DNA from: Alcaligenaceae bacterium
Lineage (GTDB): Bacteria; Pseudomonadota; Gammaproteobacteria; Burkholderiales; Burkholderiaceae_B
Assembly: GCA_029267315.1 (NCBI GenBank)
Contig: JAJUJD010000003.1
Location: forward strand, 1 to 51,046
Length of the DNA: 51,046 bases
Reading direction: 5' to 3'
Made by a program: the position numbers and the translations under genes. The notes beneath the pieces were generated by a model. It had not been told where the DNA came from, made no database searches, and was given only the letters and a program-made list of their open reading frames with translations. This document shows positions 27,284 to 37,238 of this stretch, one piece after another. Position 1 is the stretch's first letter; each line of letters starts with the position of its first letter.

Positions 27284-27370
27284 TTTCTACCTAAAAGGAA
27301 AGCTGTTCAGAGAGGTACTGAAATGATTCGACGAGCGGAAGATTTCACTACTTCCCTGCCTAGAACTTCA

Positions 27371-27418
27371 ATCGTAGTGGCCCGGCAATTAGAGTGTCAA
27401 ATTTCTGACATTGTTTGA
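27371..27418 (-). promoter_or_regulatory. Promoter of the EctR-like gene with overlapping inverted repeats
   Basis: Minus-strand TTGACA (27395-27400), 18 bases, TACGAT (27371-27376). The -35 is part of an inverted repeat TGTCA-6-TGACA (27395-27410), nested in TCAAA...TTTGA (27397-27418). The CAAAT-type half-sites recall those before ehuB, which would fit autoregulation. Confidence 0.45.
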
Positions 27419-27423
27419 AGGCG

Positions 27424-27444
27424 CGTCGTATGCCCGATACGACG
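27424..27444 (-). terminator. Hairpin after tldD, possible terminator
   Basis: Perfect 8-bp stem CGTCGTAT/ATACGACG with a 5-base loop about 75 bases past the tldD stop. On the minus strand no U-run follows. It separates tldD from the EctR-like promoter. Confidence 0.4.
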
Positions 27445-27520
27445 TTCCTTCCTAACGAGCGGCCGGGGACCGCCAACTCGCTATGCAGCCCACAAGTGCC
27501 CGCAGTATGCGTGTGAAGCA

Positions 27521-29023
27521 TCAGGCCGTGCCGCCAACAGTCAGGCCGTCCATGCGCAGCGTCGGCATACCCACACCGACCGGCACACTCTGCCCTTCCT
27601 TGCCGCAAGTGCCCACGCCAGAATCGAGGCGCATGTCGTTGCCTATCATGCTCACACGGTTCATGGCGTCCAGCCCGTTGCCAATCAGCGTAGCACCCTT
27701 GACGGGAGCGGTCACGCGGCCATTTTCGATGAGATAGGCTTCTGATGCCGAAAACACGAATTTGCCACTGGTGATGTCGACCTGCCCACCACCAAAGTTG
27801 ACGGCATAAAGCCCCTTCTTCACCGACGCAATGATTTCCTCCGGCGGCGTATTGCCCGCGAGCATGTAGGTATTGGTCATGCGCGGCATGGGCAGGTGAG
27901 CGTAGGATTCACGCCGCCCATTGCCCGTGACCGCCTGCTTCATCAGCCGGGCGTTCATGGTGTCCTGCATGTAGCCACGCAGAATCCCGTCTTCAATAAG
28001 CACGCTGGATTGCGTCGGGTTGCCTTCGTCATCAATATTCAAGGAGCCTCGGCGGCCCTCCAAGGTGCCGTCGTCCACCACCGTCACGCCGGGGGAAGCC
28101 ACACGCTCCCCTATCCTGCCTGAAAAGGCGCTGGACCCCTTGCGGTTGAAATCTCCTTCCAGACCATGGCCCACGGCTTCATGTAGCAGAATTCCGGGCC
28201 AGCCCGAACCAAGGACCACGGTCATTTCCCCTGCCGGTGCGGGCTGCGCCTGCAGATTGGTGACCGCTTCATGTACCGCGCGTTCTGCGTAGCCGCGCAG
28301 GATCTCGTCCGTGAAGTACTCCAGGCCCGTGCGCCCGCCGCCGCCTCCATGCCCCATTTCCCGCCGTCCAGCATGCTCGGCTATCACGGTCAGCGACAAC
28401 CTGACGAGTGGGCGCACGTCCGCCGCCATCCTGCCGTCACTGCCGGCGACCAGCACGACGTCGTATTCGGCACCCAAGCCCGCCATCACCTGGATGATGC
28501 GCGGATCCAGAGCCCGGGCCATGGCTTCGACCTTTTCCAGCAGCTTGACCTTGTCTGGTGAGGACAGCGAGGCCACCGGGTCAATGGGTGGATATAGAGC
28601 ATGGGCTTGCAAGCTGGGGGGCGTGAGAATCTTGCGCCTTCCACTACCGCGCTGGCCTATGCTGCGCACCGCTTGTGCGGAGGACAGCAGAGCATCGGCC
28701 GAAAGCGAATCTGAATAGGCGAACGCCGTTTTCTCGCCACTGACGGCTCGTACACCCACGCCCTGCTCGATGGAAAAACTGCCCGTCTTCACGATGCCTT
28801 CTTCCAGACTCCAGCCTTCACTGCGCGTGTACTGGAAGTACAGATCGGCGTAATCGACCCGGTGCGTGAGTATTTCCCCCAGGGCGGAAGATAGGTCGCC
28901 ATCCGTCAGCCCCCAAGGTTCGAGCAAAATGGAACGTGCCGTTGCCAATGCATCGGCCTGCCCTAAGCCCATGTCAGAAGTGCCATTCTGGCTCGTGTGT
29001 ACGGCGGAGCTAGCGGAATTCAT
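27521..29023 (-). CDS. tldD: Metalloprotease TldD
   Basis: 500 residues; E. coli TldD has 481, and the extra length is a polar N-terminal extension. With its partner TldE/PmbA it forms a zinc protease that cleaves unfolded peptides, processes microcin B17 and degrades the CcdA antitoxin in E. coli. The zinc motif '[11 protein letters not shown]' (HExxxH, about residue 278) is intact. 'DIYFQY'-type and 'GVGVRAV' blocks and the C-terminal '[17 protein letters not shown]' are diagnostic. pmbA/tldE is not in the window. It starts 16 bases after the amidase gene stop, so the two are cotranscribed, an order common in Betaproteobacteria. Confidence 0.95.
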   Translation of the reverse strand: MNSASSAVHTSQNGTSDMGLGQADALATARSILLEPWGLTDGDLSSALGEILTHRVDYADLYFQYTRSEGWSLEEGIVKTGSFSIEQGVGVRAVSGEKTAFAYSDSLSADALLSSAQAVRSIGQRGSGRRKILTPPSLQAHALYPPIDPVASLSSPDKVKLLEKVEAMARALDPRIIQVMAGLGAEYDVVLVAGSDGRMAADVRPLVRLSLTVIAEHAGRREMGHGGGGGRTGLEYFTDEILRGYAERAVHEAVTNLQAQPAPAGEMTVVLGSGWPGILLHEAVGHGLEGDFNRKGSSAFSGRIGERVASPGVTVVDDGTLEGRRGSLNIDDEGNPTQSSVLIEDGILRGYMQDTMNARLMKQAVTGNGRRESYAHLPMPRMTNTYMLAGNTPPEEIIASVKKGLYAVNFGGGQVDITSGKFVFSASEAYLIENGRVTAPVKGATLIGNGLDAMNRVSMIGNDMRLDSGVGTCGKEGQSVPVGVGMPTLRMDGLTVGGTA

Positions 29024-29039
29024 GTGTGATACTGACTCT

Positions 29040-29879
29040 TTAGCTGTTTGTTTCGGTTATGCAGATCGTACGATGCTTGAGGGCCGGCAGCGACAGCCGG
29101 ACTTCGTCCAGGCGGGCACTATCGATTTCGCCAAGCACAACACCCTCGCCCTCCGGCAGACAGGCTGCAACTTCGCCCCAAGGGTCCACCAGCATGGAGT
29201 GGCCCCAGGTCCGTCGGCCATTCTCATGCCGACCGCCTTGAGCGGGTGCCAGCACATAACACTGGTTCTCGATCGCTCGCGCGCGCAAGAGCACTTCCCA
29301 ATGTGCCGAACCCGTTGTGTAGGTGAAGGCAGACGGAACCACAATGAGCTCTACTTCACCCATGGCCCGATACAGTTCCGGAAAGCGCAGATCGTAGCAG
29401 ATCGATAGCCCGACCCTGCCGAACGGCAATTGCACGACCTTGGGCTGTGGTTCACCCGGTTTGATGGACACAGATTCCTCGTAGGATTCTTCGCCCTTAC
29501 GAAAACCGAAAAGGTGGATTTTGTCGTAGCGGCCGACTGGCATTCCGTCCGGCGCCATTACAAAGCTTGAGTTATAGATGCGGGCGGCTTCCTCGGTTTG
29601 CAAGGGCAATGACCCTCCAACAAGCCAAATTCCATGCTTTCGCGCCTGACCCGCAAGAAAATCCTGAATGATTCCGTGCCCGGGCGCTTCCTTGAATTCC
29701 AGCTTATCCGCATCGCGGTGGCCCATGAAGCAAAAGTATTCCGGCAGCGCCACAAGCGCGGCGCCCTGATGAACTGCATCGGCAATTAATTGCTCCGCGC
29801 GAGCAAGATTCTTATCTATCGATGCAGCCGACACCATTTGAACTGCAGCGACTTGAAACAATTTATTAAGCGCATTCAT
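29040..29879 (-). CDS. Carbon-nitrogen hydrolase (Nit1/Nit2-like deaminated-glutathione or omega-amidase)
   Basis: 279 residues. The nitrilase-superfamily triad is complete: E47 ('LPEYF'), K120 ('RYDKIHLF') and C161 ('[11 protein letters not shown]'). The 'HRDADKL', 'GGSLPL' and '[22 protein letters not shown]' blocks place it in the Nit1/Nit2/YbeM branch, whose members hydrolyse deaminated glutathione or alpha-keto acid amides. It is the first gene of a two-gene unit with tldD. The exact substrate is not determined by sequence. Confidence 0.9.
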   Translation of the reverse strand: MNALNKLFQVAAVQMVSAASIDKNLARAEQLIADAVHQGAALVALPEYFCFMGHRDADKLEFKEAPGHGIIQDFLAGQARKHGIWLVGGSLPLQTEEAARIYNSSFVMAPDGMPVGRYDKIHLFGFRKGEESYEESVSIKPGEPQPKVVQLPFGRVGLSICYDLRFPELYRAMGEVELIVVPSAFTYTTGSAHWEVLLRARAIENQCYVLAPAQGGRHENGRRTWGHSMLVDPWGEVAACLPEGEGVVLGEIDSARLDEVRLSLPALKHRTICITETNS

Positions 29880-30040
29880 GATGGGAATAACTTTTCGATT
29901 TTATCCGTGAAAATATCGCATAAGCCGCTACGCATGAACTGGCTACGCGCTAGAATATCAGTGCTTACCAGCCATTCGCTTTTGATTTTGAATGGATCAG
30001 AAGGTGTAATCCGCAATCAAGATCAATCACTGGAAAACTC

Positions 30041-30406
30041 ATGACCAAAACAAATTACGCCATGCAGCGTCGCAAGCTGGAGAAAGAAATACAGAAACTC
30101 CAGAAACAAGCAGCCGCATTGGAACAAAAACAGCGCGCCCCCATCATTAGTGAAATCGTCCGCAGCATGCGTGAATACGATATCACGCTGGAAGAACTTG
30201 AAACTGCATTGACACGCCGTAAGCGTACGGCGGGCAAACGTGCAGCCAAGGGCGTGAAAACAGCTACGCCCCGTGGCCCTGTTCCTCCGAAATATCGCGA
30301 CCCAGATTCCGGCGCGACCTGGACAGGCCGCGGGCGCGCACCCCGTTGGGTGGTCGAGGCCGAGGCACAGGGTAAGAGCCGCGAAGATTTCCTCATAAAG
30401 GATTAA
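30041..30406 (+). CDS. H-NS family nucleoid protein (BpH3 type)
   Basis: 121 residues. An N-terminal coiled coil (about 1-55, 'RRKLEKEIQKLQKQAAALEQKQ') gives oligomerisation. A basic linker (TRRKRTAGKRAAKGVKT) leads to the C-terminal DNA-binding domain 'YRDPDSGATWTGRGRAPRWV', the core of which (TWTGRGRAP) contains the AT-hook-like minor-groove loop. It silences AT-rich, often foreign, DNA. Divergent from the amidase gene; followed by a strong terminator. Confidence 0.95.
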   Translation: MTKTNYAMQRRKLEKEIQKLQKQAAALEQKQRAPIISEIVRSMREYDITLEELETALTRRKRTAGKRAAKGVKTATPRGPVPPKYRDPDSGATWTGRGRAPRWVVEAEAQGKSREDFLIKD

Positions 30407-30426
30407 CTCCCGCGTTGGCTCCAGGC

Positions 30427-30459
30427 AATAACCGGCACCTAGTGCCGGTTATTTCTTTT
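30427..30459. terminator. Terminator between convergent hns and DUF4136 genes
   Basis: Perfect 12-bp stem AATAACCGGCAC/GTGCCGGTTATT with a 3-base loop, followed by TCTTTT on the plus strand. It serves the hns gene and, being symmetrical, perhaps both strands. Confidence 0.85.
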
Positions 30460-31091
30460 CATCTCGGCAATTCATATTTCACCACCTTGGTCTGTCCGTT
30501 ATTGCCGGGAAAGTCATCGAAAATTGCCTGCATCAAATACGGCATGACTGCATCCAGACTGTCACTATCGCTGTTATGCACCGCAGTAGCGCGATAAACC
30601 TCTTGCTCTTGCATGGCCAGATCGTGAATCACCACCGTCAAGGTATTGCGATACACCTCTACAGGTACATTCACCACCCGTGGCGAATAGAATATTCCGC
30701 CTCCCCATCCTCCCCAGCCACCGTAATAACCGCCAAAGGCCGGCCAGCCCGGATAGAAAAAAGGGTCGTCGTAACGTTGAACCCACCCCTGTTTGACCGG
30801 ATTGCCATATTCGAGCCTTACTTCGAAGCGCGGTTCCGCACCCGGCCCCGCCTCGCGTAGGCCGGTTGGCCCAATTGCCGCTCTAAGCATATCGGCGTAT
30901 GCACTGAACTGCAGATTGCCTGCCTGATTTTCGTCAGGCACGATGCGGTAGTATTCCCCTTGGACACCCACGGGCCATTGCTGATAAGTAGTCACCCGCG
31001 CCGATAGTGTTGAAGCGCAACCACTCAGCAGCAATGCCGCTGACGTCAGCCACAAAAACCAGACTCCGCGTAGCCTTTTCGTTACCGCCAT
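30459..31091 (-). CDS. DUF4136 lipoprotein
   Basis: 210 residues. A lipoprotein signal ends in the lipobox 'LLSGC' (Cys at about 25). The mature part follows the DUF4136 pattern: 'YQQWP', 'YYRIVPDENQAGNLQFSAYADMLRAAI', 'LTVVIHDLA' and the C-terminal 'AVMPYLMQAIFDDFPG'. A Gly/Tyr/Trp-rich low-complexity loop ('FGGYYGGWGGWGGG') interrupts it around residue 115-135. Family members are outer-membrane or periplasmic and of unknown role. Divergent from pepN. Confidence 0.88.
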   Translation of the reverse strand: MAVTKRLRGVWFLWLTSAALLLSGCASTLSARVTTYQQWPVGVQGEYYRIVPDENQAGNLQFSAYADMLRAAIGPTGLREAGPGAEPRFEVRLEYGNPVKQGWVQRYDDPFFYPGWPAFGGYYGGWGGWGGGIFYSPRVVNVPVEVYRNTLTVVIHDLAMQEQEVYRATAVHNSDSDSLDAVMPYLMQAIFDDFPGNNGQTKVVKYELPR

Positions 31092-31175
31092 GATGCTCTC
31101 CCACGCTCACGCAAAAGAGGCGAGCGTTTCCTTCGAACCACTACAATAGGGGCTTCGAATTTGGCCCATTATCCC

Positions 31176-33893
31176 ATGCGAACTGACCAGTCCCCCACCA
31201 TTTCACGCCTTGATTACCAGCCGTATCCTTATCGGCTTCCGTCTGTATCACTCCATCTGGATCTGGACGCGTCGCTCACGCGAGTGATGGCCTACATGGA
31301 GTTTGAGCGGCTCGCTGCCGAGCCGGTTCCCTTGGTTCTCGACGGGCAAGATCTGGGCCTGGAATCAGTTGCCATCAATGGTCGGATATTGGCCGCAAGC
31401 GAGTACCAGCTCGACGAAGAAACCCTCACCTTGCATCCGCAGGACGCACGCTTTTCCGTCGAAATCGTCAGCACCTGCCGACCGGAAGAAAACTCGAGTC
31501 TGATGGGGCTTTATGTTTCAGGTACGCATTTGTTCACCCAGTGCGAGGCCGAAGGCTTCCGTCGCATCACCTGGTTTCCGGACCGTCCGGATGTCATGGC
31601 GCGTTACCGGGTTACGTTGCAGGCCGAAAAATCACGTTACCCCCTGCTGCTGTCCAATGGGAATCTGGTGTCGGCTTCTGAACTTCCTGCTGGGCGTCAT
31701 GAAGCGGTATGGGAAGACCCGCACCCCAAGCCCAGCTACCTTTTCGCGGTGGTAGCGGGCGATTTCGCGTGCCGCGAACAGCGAGTGAAAACACGTAGTG
31801 GCCGCGACGTCCTGCTGCAGGTTTATAGCGACCACGGCACCGAAAACCGCACCGAGTGGGCCATGGATTGCCTGCTGCGTTCTTTGCGGTGGGATGAAGA
31901 ACGCTATGGCCTGGAGCTCGACCTCGATCGTTTCATGATTGTGGCGGCGCGTGACTTCAACATGGGTGCCATGGAGAACAAAGGTCTCAACGTTTTCAAC
32001 TCGGCCTATGTACTTGCCGATCCTTCTACGGCTACCGACAGCAGCTATCGCGCCATAGAGGCGGTCATCGGGCATGAATACTTCCATAACTGGACCGGCA
32101 ACCGGGTCACTTGCCGCGACTGGTTCCAGCTCTCGCTGAAGGAAGGCTTGACGGTATTCCGTGACCAGGAATTTTCCGCCGATATGTTGGCCAGCGGGCT
32201 AGAGGGCGCAGCAGCCGCCAGCGCTCGGGCCGTCAAACGTATAGATGACGTATCTACCCTGCGGCTGGCACAGTTTCCAGAGGACCGCGGCCCGATGGCC
32301 CACCCTATCCGTCCGGAAAGCTACCAGGAGATCGGCAATTTCTACACAGCGACCGTGTACGAAAAAGGCGCCGAAGTCATTCGCATGCAGCAGACTCTGT
32401 TGGGACGCGATGGTTTCCGAGAGGGCCTGGAAGAATATTTCCGGCGCCACGATGGGCAGGCGGTGACCTGCGACGACTTCATCAATGCCATGGAGTCTGT
32501 GTATAGCCGCAGGAATCCCGGCCGCGATCTCAGCATATTCCGCAACTGGTACAGCCAGGCAGGCACGCCCAAAGTATCAGTCGAGCTGGAACACGACGCC
32601 GCCAGCGCCGCGTGTACGATCACATTGAGCCAACACAACCCGCCCGCGGGTATTGAGCTGCTGCAACAGCCACCGGCAGTAAAGCGGCCCTTGCACATAC
32701 CCGTTGCCATCGGCCTGCTTGCTCCAAATGGCGAACCTGTTTACCCAGAAGGCATCGAAACGAGGCCCGGCAGCTCGCCAGGAACGGTCCTGCTGGAGCT
32801 CACTGAGGCGCGCCAGTCGTGGACCTTCCATGGCATAGCGGAGAAACCAGTTCTTTCCTTACTTCGCGAATTCTCGGCGCCAGTGGAAATTGCCTACCAG
32901 AGGGAGGACAGCGAACTTGCCCTCTTGGCAGGACACGACCCCGACCCATTCTCCCGTTGGGAAGCGGGACAGGAATTGGCGCGCCGTGTATTGCTGCAAA
33001 GGGTGCAGGCAATTTCGGAAGGCCGGCCGGCAGCAGAAAGTACCCTGCTGCGCCAGACATGGGTGGCATTGCTGGAAGATGCTTCCTTGTCGCCAGCTTA
33101 TCTCGCCCGAGTTCTGACTCTGCCCGCGCAACGTGAATTGCTGGAACTTACGCAACCCATGGTGCCGCAGGCGGTTGTGCAAGCACACCGCGAACTTCAG
33201 GCAGAACTCGGTGAGCAGTTGGCCGCTCACTGGCGCAAGCTGTACGAAACTCACTCCGTCGTCGACGTACCCTACTCCCCCGACCCCGAATCTTCTGGAC
33301 ACCGCTCTTTGCGGGGCCTGGCGCTGGCCTACCTACTCGCCGGCCGTCAGCAAGGCGCTGAACAGCTGGCCATGGCTCAGTACGAGTCCGCCAGCAACAT
33401 GACAGACTGCATGGCTGCCCTCACTGCGCTAGCCAACTGGGGTGGGCCCGAGGCCCGCAATTCCGTCTTCCGTCATTTCTACGATAGCTGGCAGAACGAT
33501 CCCCTGGTTATAGACCGCTGGTTCTCCGTCCAGGCTGCTTCACACAAGACGTCGGTTGAGGAAATTCAGGCGCTGATGCTGCATCCCGCCTTTTCCTTGC
33601 GCAACCCTAACCGGGCACGCTCCGTCATTTTCCAGTTTTGCATGAACAACCTGGCCCATGCGCACTCTGCGCAGGGTTATACATTCTGGGCAGACCAAGT
33701 GCTCGCACTGGATGCCCTCAACCCGGAGATCGCGGCCCGGCTTACGCGTGCCTTCGACAACTGGGCGCGGCTCACGCCTGAACTGCGCCAGCACGCTCAT
33801 GCGGCCCTTGAACGCATCAGTCAGCACCCTACGCTCTCGCGCAATGTCGCAGAGATCGTCAATAAATCGTTGAGCATCCATCAGGAGCACTGA
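31176..33893 (+). CDS. pepN: Aminopeptidase N (M1 family)
   Basis: 905 residues from ATG 31176; a TTG five codons earlier is less likely, and no clear ribosome site is seen for either. A zinc aminopeptidase that removes N-terminal residues from peptides in the cytoplasm. The zinc site is H300-E301-x-x-H304 ('HEYFHNWTGN') with E323 19 residues on, and the substrate-anchoring 'GAMENKGLN' precedes it. The length and the C-terminal helical domain match E. coli PepN (870). It precedes fbp by 3 bases, so the two are probably cotranscribed. Confidence 0.96.
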   Translation: MRTDQSPTISRLDYQPYPYRLPSVSLHLDLDASLTRVMAYMEFERLAAEPVPLVLDGQDLGLESVAINGRILAASEYQLDEETLTLHPQDARFSVEIVSTCRPEENSSLMGLYVSGTHLFTQCEAEGFRRITWFPDRPDVMARYRVTLQAEKSRYPLLLSNGNLVSASELPAGRHEAVWEDPHPKPSYLFAVVAGDFACREQRVKTRSGRDVLLQVYSDHGTENRTEWAMDCLLRSLRWDEERYGLELDLDRFMIVAARDFNMGAMENKGLNVFNSAYVLADPSTATDSSYRAIEAVIGHEYFHNWTGNRVTCRDWFQLSLKEGLTVFRDQEFSADMLASGLEGAAAASARAVKRIDDVSTLRLAQFPEDRGPMAHPIRPESYQEIGNFYTATVYEKGAEVIRMQQTLLGRDGFREGLEEYFRRHDGQAVTCDDFINAMESVYSRRNPGRDLSIFRNWYSQAGTPKVSVELEHDAASAACTITLSQHNPPAGIELLQQPPAVKRPLHIPVAIGLLAPNGEPVYPEGIETRPGSSPGTVLLELTEARQSWTFHGIAEKPVLSLLREFSAPVEIAYQREDSELALLAGHDPDPFSRWEAGQELARRVLLQRVQAISEGRPAAESTLLRQTWVALLEDASLSPAYLARVLTLPAQRELLELTQPMVPQAVVQAHRELQAELGEQLAAHWRKLYETHSVVDVPYSPDPESSGHRSLRGLALAYLLAGRQQGAEQLAMAQYESASNMTDCMAALTALANWGGPEARNSVFRHFYDSWQNDPLVIDRWFSVQAASHKTSVEEIQALMLHPAFSLRNPNRARSVIFQFCMNNLAHAHSAQGYTFWADQVLALDALNPEIAARLTRAFDNWARLTPELRQHAHAALERISQHPTLSRNVAEIVNKSLSIHQEH

Positions 33894-33896
33894 ACA

Positions 33897-34916
33897 ATGA
33901 AGTACAAATCCCTGACCCAGTATCTGGTCGAGCAGCAGCGCCTCGAAAAGATTATGTCCGCTGAACTGCGCCTGCTGATAGAAACAGTTGCTCGGGCCTG
34001 CAAGGCGATCGGCCACGCTGTGGGCAAAGGGGCCCTGGGCGGCGTCCTCGGCAGCTTGGACACCGAAAACGTCCAGGGGGAAGTGCAGAAAAAGCTGGAC
34101 GTACTCTCCAATGAAATTCTGCTGGACGCCAACGAATGGGGTGGCCACCTTGCAGCTATGGCTTCCGAAGAAATGGAAACCATTCACCTTATTCCCAACC
34201 GTTACCCCAAGGGCGAGTACCTCCTGCTGTTCGATCCCCTCGATGGCTCCTCCAACATTGACGTGAACGTGTCCATCGGCACAATTTTTTCCGTGCTTCA
34301 GGCACCTTCCGGGGCGTCCGGGCGTGAAATCGAAGAACAAGACTTCCTTCAGCCCGGCGTCCGCCAGGTCGCCGCGGGCTATGCAGTCTATGGCCCCCAA
34401 ACCATGCTGGTTCTCACCGTAGGCAACGGCGTAGTGGGCTTCACCCTGGACCGGGAAACCGGTGCATGGCGCCTGACCCACGACGACATTCGCATTCCCG
34501 AACAGACCAAGGAATTCTCCATAAACATGTCCAATATGCGGCACTGGGAAATGCCGGTGCGCCGCTATATCCACGAGTGTCTGGCCGGCAAGGAAGGCCC
34601 TCTCGGGAAGGACTACAACATGCGCTGGATCGCCTCCATGGTTGCCGATGTGCACCGTATTCTGAGCCGTGGGGGCATTTTCATGTATCCCCGCGACAAT
34701 CGCGCCAGCGGTAAGGCTGGGAAGTTGCGTCTGATGTACGAGGCCAATCCCATGAGCTTCATCGTGGAACAGGCTGGCGGCCTGGCGGTAGATGGTGAAC
34801 AACGTATTTTGGATATCCAGCCCACTGCACTACACCAGCGCATTGGCGTGGTGCTTGGTTCTCGCGAGGAAGTGGAGCGTGTTCAGCGTTATCACCTGGA
34901 ATCGCAGAAGAACTGA
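33897..34916 (+). CDS. fbp: Fructose-1,6-bisphosphatase class I
   Basis: 339 residues. It removes the 1-phosphate of fructose 1,6-bisphosphate in gluconeogenesis. The metal/phosphate motif '[18 protein letters not shown]' (about 110-127) is intact. '[15 protein letters not shown]'-type and 'EQAGG' blocks complete the class I pattern (here '[18 protein letters not shown]'). AGGAG stands 10 bases before the ATG. Its coupling to pepN is common in Betaproteobacteria. Confidence 0.97.
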   Translation: MKYKSLTQYLVEQQRLEKIMSAELRLLIETVARACKAIGHAVGKGALGGVLGSLDTENVQGEVQKKLDVLSNEILLDANEWGGHLAAMASEEMETIHLIPNRYPKGEYLLLFDPLDGSSNIDVNVSIGTIFSVLQAPSGASGREIEEQDFLQPGVRQVAAGYAVYGPQTMLVLTVGNGVVGFTLDRETGAWRLTHDDIRIPEQTKEFSINMSNMRHWEMPVRRYIHECLAGKEGPLGKDYNMRWIASMVADVHRILSRGGIFMYPRDNRASGKAGKLRLMYEANPMSFIVEQAGGLAVDGEQRILDIQPTALHQRIGVVLGSREEVERVQRYHLESQKN

Positions 34917-34948
34917 CTCACCGCAACACGCATAACGAATCAACTGAA

Positions 34949-36082
34949 ATGAACCACCTCGAAGAACTGAATACGCCTTGCGCCCTCATTGATGTCGAGC
35001 GCATGCAGGCGAACATTCTCCGCATGCAGCAGCGCATGAACCAACTTGGCGTGAGGTTCCGCCCCCACGTCAAAACGAGCAAAAGCCTTCCCGTCACTCA
35101 GGCGCAGCTGGACGCCGGAGCCAGTGGCATTACGGTTTCCACGCTCAAGGAGGCGGAACAGTTCTTCGCGGATGGCATCACAGACATTCTTTACGCGGTT
35201 TCCATATCACCCGGCCGATTGAGTCAGGCGCTTTCGCTGCGGCGAAGAGGCTGCGACCTGAAGATCATCACCGACAGCGTGGCCGCCGCGAAACATGTTG
35301 CGGCTTTCGGTCGCACCAATGGCGAAGCCTTCGAGGTCTGGATAGAAATCGACACTGATGACCACCGCTCCGGCATTAAGCCAGGCGCCTCTTCCCTCAT
35401 CGAGGTGGCGCAGTTGCTGCAGGAGGCGGGCATGGTGGTAGGCGGCGTGATGACTCACGCGGGTGCGAGTTATGGCTGTGATACGCAGGCGGCTCTGGAA
35501 GCCATGGCTGAACAGGAACGAGCCGGCGCCGTCCACGCAGCGCAACGCTTACGTGAAGCCGGTTTCAAATGCCCAGTGGTTAGTGTGGGCTCAACCCCCA
35601 CGGCGCTGGCTGCCCGCCGTCTGGACGGCGTGACGGAAGTACGAGCGGGTGTCTACGTTTTCTTCGACCTGGTCATGCACAACGTGGGCGTATGCAGTAC
35701 CGATGAGATCGCTTTAAGCGTGCTGACCACCGTGATAGGTCATCAGGAAGAAAAGGGCTGGGCTATTGTTGACGCCGGCTGGATGGCCATGAGCCGTGAC
35801 CGCGGTACTCAGGATCAGAAGCGGGACTTCGCCCTCGGCCAAGTCTGTACGGCAAGTGGGCAAGTTCTGGAAGGTTACTTGGTGAGCAGCGCCAACCAAG
35901 AACACGGCATTATTTCGCGAGTGGGCGAATCTGACACTGATATCGCCCAGCGCTTTCCCATCGGAACGCAGCTGCGCATATTGCCTATTCATGCCTGTGC
36001 CACCGCTGCCCAACACCCCGAATATGTAGCGCTGGGGCCAGACGGTAGCTCGCAGACCTGGCCCCGCTTTTACGGCTGGTAG
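34949..36082 (+). CDS. DSD1-family PLP enzyme (D-threonine aldolase / D-serine dehydratase-like)
   Basis: 377 residues of fold-type III (alanine-racemase-like). The PLP lysine is K42 in 'RPHVKTSK'. The C-terminal metal-binding pair is H348 and C350 in 'LPIHACATA', as in eukaryote-type D-serine dehydratase (H347, C349). 'SANQEHGII' also belongs to the metal site. It either cleaves D-threonine-type beta-hydroxy amino acids to glycine and aldehyde or deaminates D-serine; sequence alone does not decide. It begins 32 bases after fbp in the same direction. Confidence 0.87.
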   Translation: MNHLEELNTPCALIDVERMQANILRMQQRMNQLGVRFRPHVKTSKSLPVTQAQLDAGASGITVSTLKEAEQFFADGITDILYAVSISPGRLSQALSLRRRGCDLKIITDSVAAAKHVAAFGRTNGEAFEVWIEIDTDDHRSGIKPGASSLIEVAQLLQEAGMVVGGVMTHAGASYGCDTQAALEAMAEQERAGAVHAAQRLREAGFKCPVVSVGSTPTALAARRLDGVTEVRAGVYVFFDLVMHNVGVCSTDEIALSVLTTVIGHQEEKGWAIVDAGWMAMSRDRGTQDQKRDFALGQVCTASGQVLEGYLVSSANQEHGIISRVGESDTDIAQRFPIGTQLRILPIHACATAAQHPEYVALGPDGSSQTWPRFYGW

Positions 36083-36116
36083 CGCTCCCGGCGGCAAACA
36101 CCGGGAGGCGCGGTGA

Positions 36117-37103
36117 TCAATCCAGCGTAAAGATGGTGGCGCCAGTCGTCTTTCGCGCTGCAAGCGCTTCCTGCGCTTCAGCGGCCTGATCCAGGCGGAA
36201 ACGCTGCCCGATCACGACCTTGATATTGCCGTTGGTCACCTGCTCGAACAACTCGTCAGCTGCTGCCTGCATGGCCTGCTGGGTGGGCACATAGTCTCCC
36301 AGTTTCGGGCGGGTCACATACAGCGACCCTTTGGTGTTCAGAATACCCAGGTTGACGCCCTCGACCGGACCGGAAGCGTTCCCGAAGCTCACCATCAGAC
36401 CGCGCGGGCGCAGGCAGTCCAGCGAAGTCAGCCAGGTGTCTTTCCCGACGCCGTCATACACCACCGGCAGCTTGGCCCCGCCAGTCAGCTCCTTGACGCG
36501 TTCCACGACGTTCTCGCGGGTGTAGTCAATCACTTCCCAAGCGCCATGCTCCTTGGCCAACGCACATTTTTCGGGACTGGAAGCCGTACCAATCAATTTG
36601 ACCCCCAAAGCGCGTGCCCATTGGCAAGCGATCAGGCCCACCCCGCCAGCCGCAGCGTGAAAGAGTGTGGTTTCCCCCTCCTGCAGCCGATAGCACTGGC
36701 GGAATAGATACCAGGTCGTGAGCCCTTTCAGCATGAGGGCGGCAGCGTCATCGTAGCTGACCGTATCAGGTATCTTCACAACCTTGTCGGCAGGCACGTT
36801 GCGCACTTCAGCATAGGCGCCGATGGGGCTTTGCCCATAGGCAACACGGTCGCCCACTTTGAGGTGGGTCACCCCTTCGCCAACAGCCACCACGTCGCCG
36901 GAGGCCTCAAAGCCAATGCCATGCGGAAGCGGATGTGGATATAGACCGGTGCGAAAGTAGATATCAATGAAGTTCAGGCCCACCGCCTTCTGCCGGATGG
37001 TGACCTGGCCCTGCTCAGGCTCAGGTACTTCAACCGAAACGAGTTTCAGAACTTCCGGCCCACCAGGGGCTTCGATACGTATTGCTTTGGCCTGGTACGT
37101 CAA
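36117..37103 (-). CDS. NADPH:quinone oxidoreductase (zeta-crystallin type)
   Basis: 328 residues. The start is a TTG at 37103, with GGAG 7-10 bases upstream and no better ATG or GTG nearby. Zinc-free medium-chain dehydrogenase: 'NFIDIYFRTGLYPHPLPHGIGFEASG' is the QOR N-terminal block, and 'HAAAGGVGLIACQWA' the NADPH Rossmann loop. 'DYTRENVVERVKELTGG' follows. No zinc cysteines are present. It reduces quinones by one or two electrons. Divergent from the EamA gene. Confidence 0.93.
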   Translation of the reverse strand: MTYQAKAIRIEAPGGPEVLKLVSVEVPEPEQGQVTIRQKAVGLNFIDIYFRTGLYPHPLPHGIGFEASGDVVAVGEGVTHLKVGDRVAYGQSPIGAYAEVRNVPADKVVKIPDTVSYDDAAALMLKGLTTWYLFRQCYRLQEGETTLFHAAAGGVGLIACQWARALGVKLIGTASSPEKCALAKEHGAWEVIDYTRENVVERVKELTGGAKLPVVYDGVGKDTWLTSLDCLRPRGLMVSFGNASGPVEGVNLGILNTKGSLYVTRPKLGDYVPTQQAMQAAADELFEQVTNGNIKVVIGQRFRLDQAAEAQEALAARKTTGATIFTLD

Positions 37104-37238
37104 GTCAGTCTCCGTTCAGTGTGTGGGGAAGATGCTGAAAGCCTTGCACGCTGGCGCTTTCAGTTCTCCCTTCGGGTAAAGTAGCAGTCCATTCTAGTGT
37201 AAACCGTTGCACCAGCATTCCCACCACTCCTGAGCCTG

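Noticed and set aside
30671-30740. Gly/Tyr/Trp-rich low-complexity stretch in the DUF4136 lipoprotein as a possible frameshift
   Set aside because: The frame is open and family motifs continue on both sides, so it is read as a flexible loop and not an error.
33540-34802. 420-codon open frame on the minus strand
   Set aside because: Antisense to the end of pepN and to fbp; no ribosome site and no recognisable protein.
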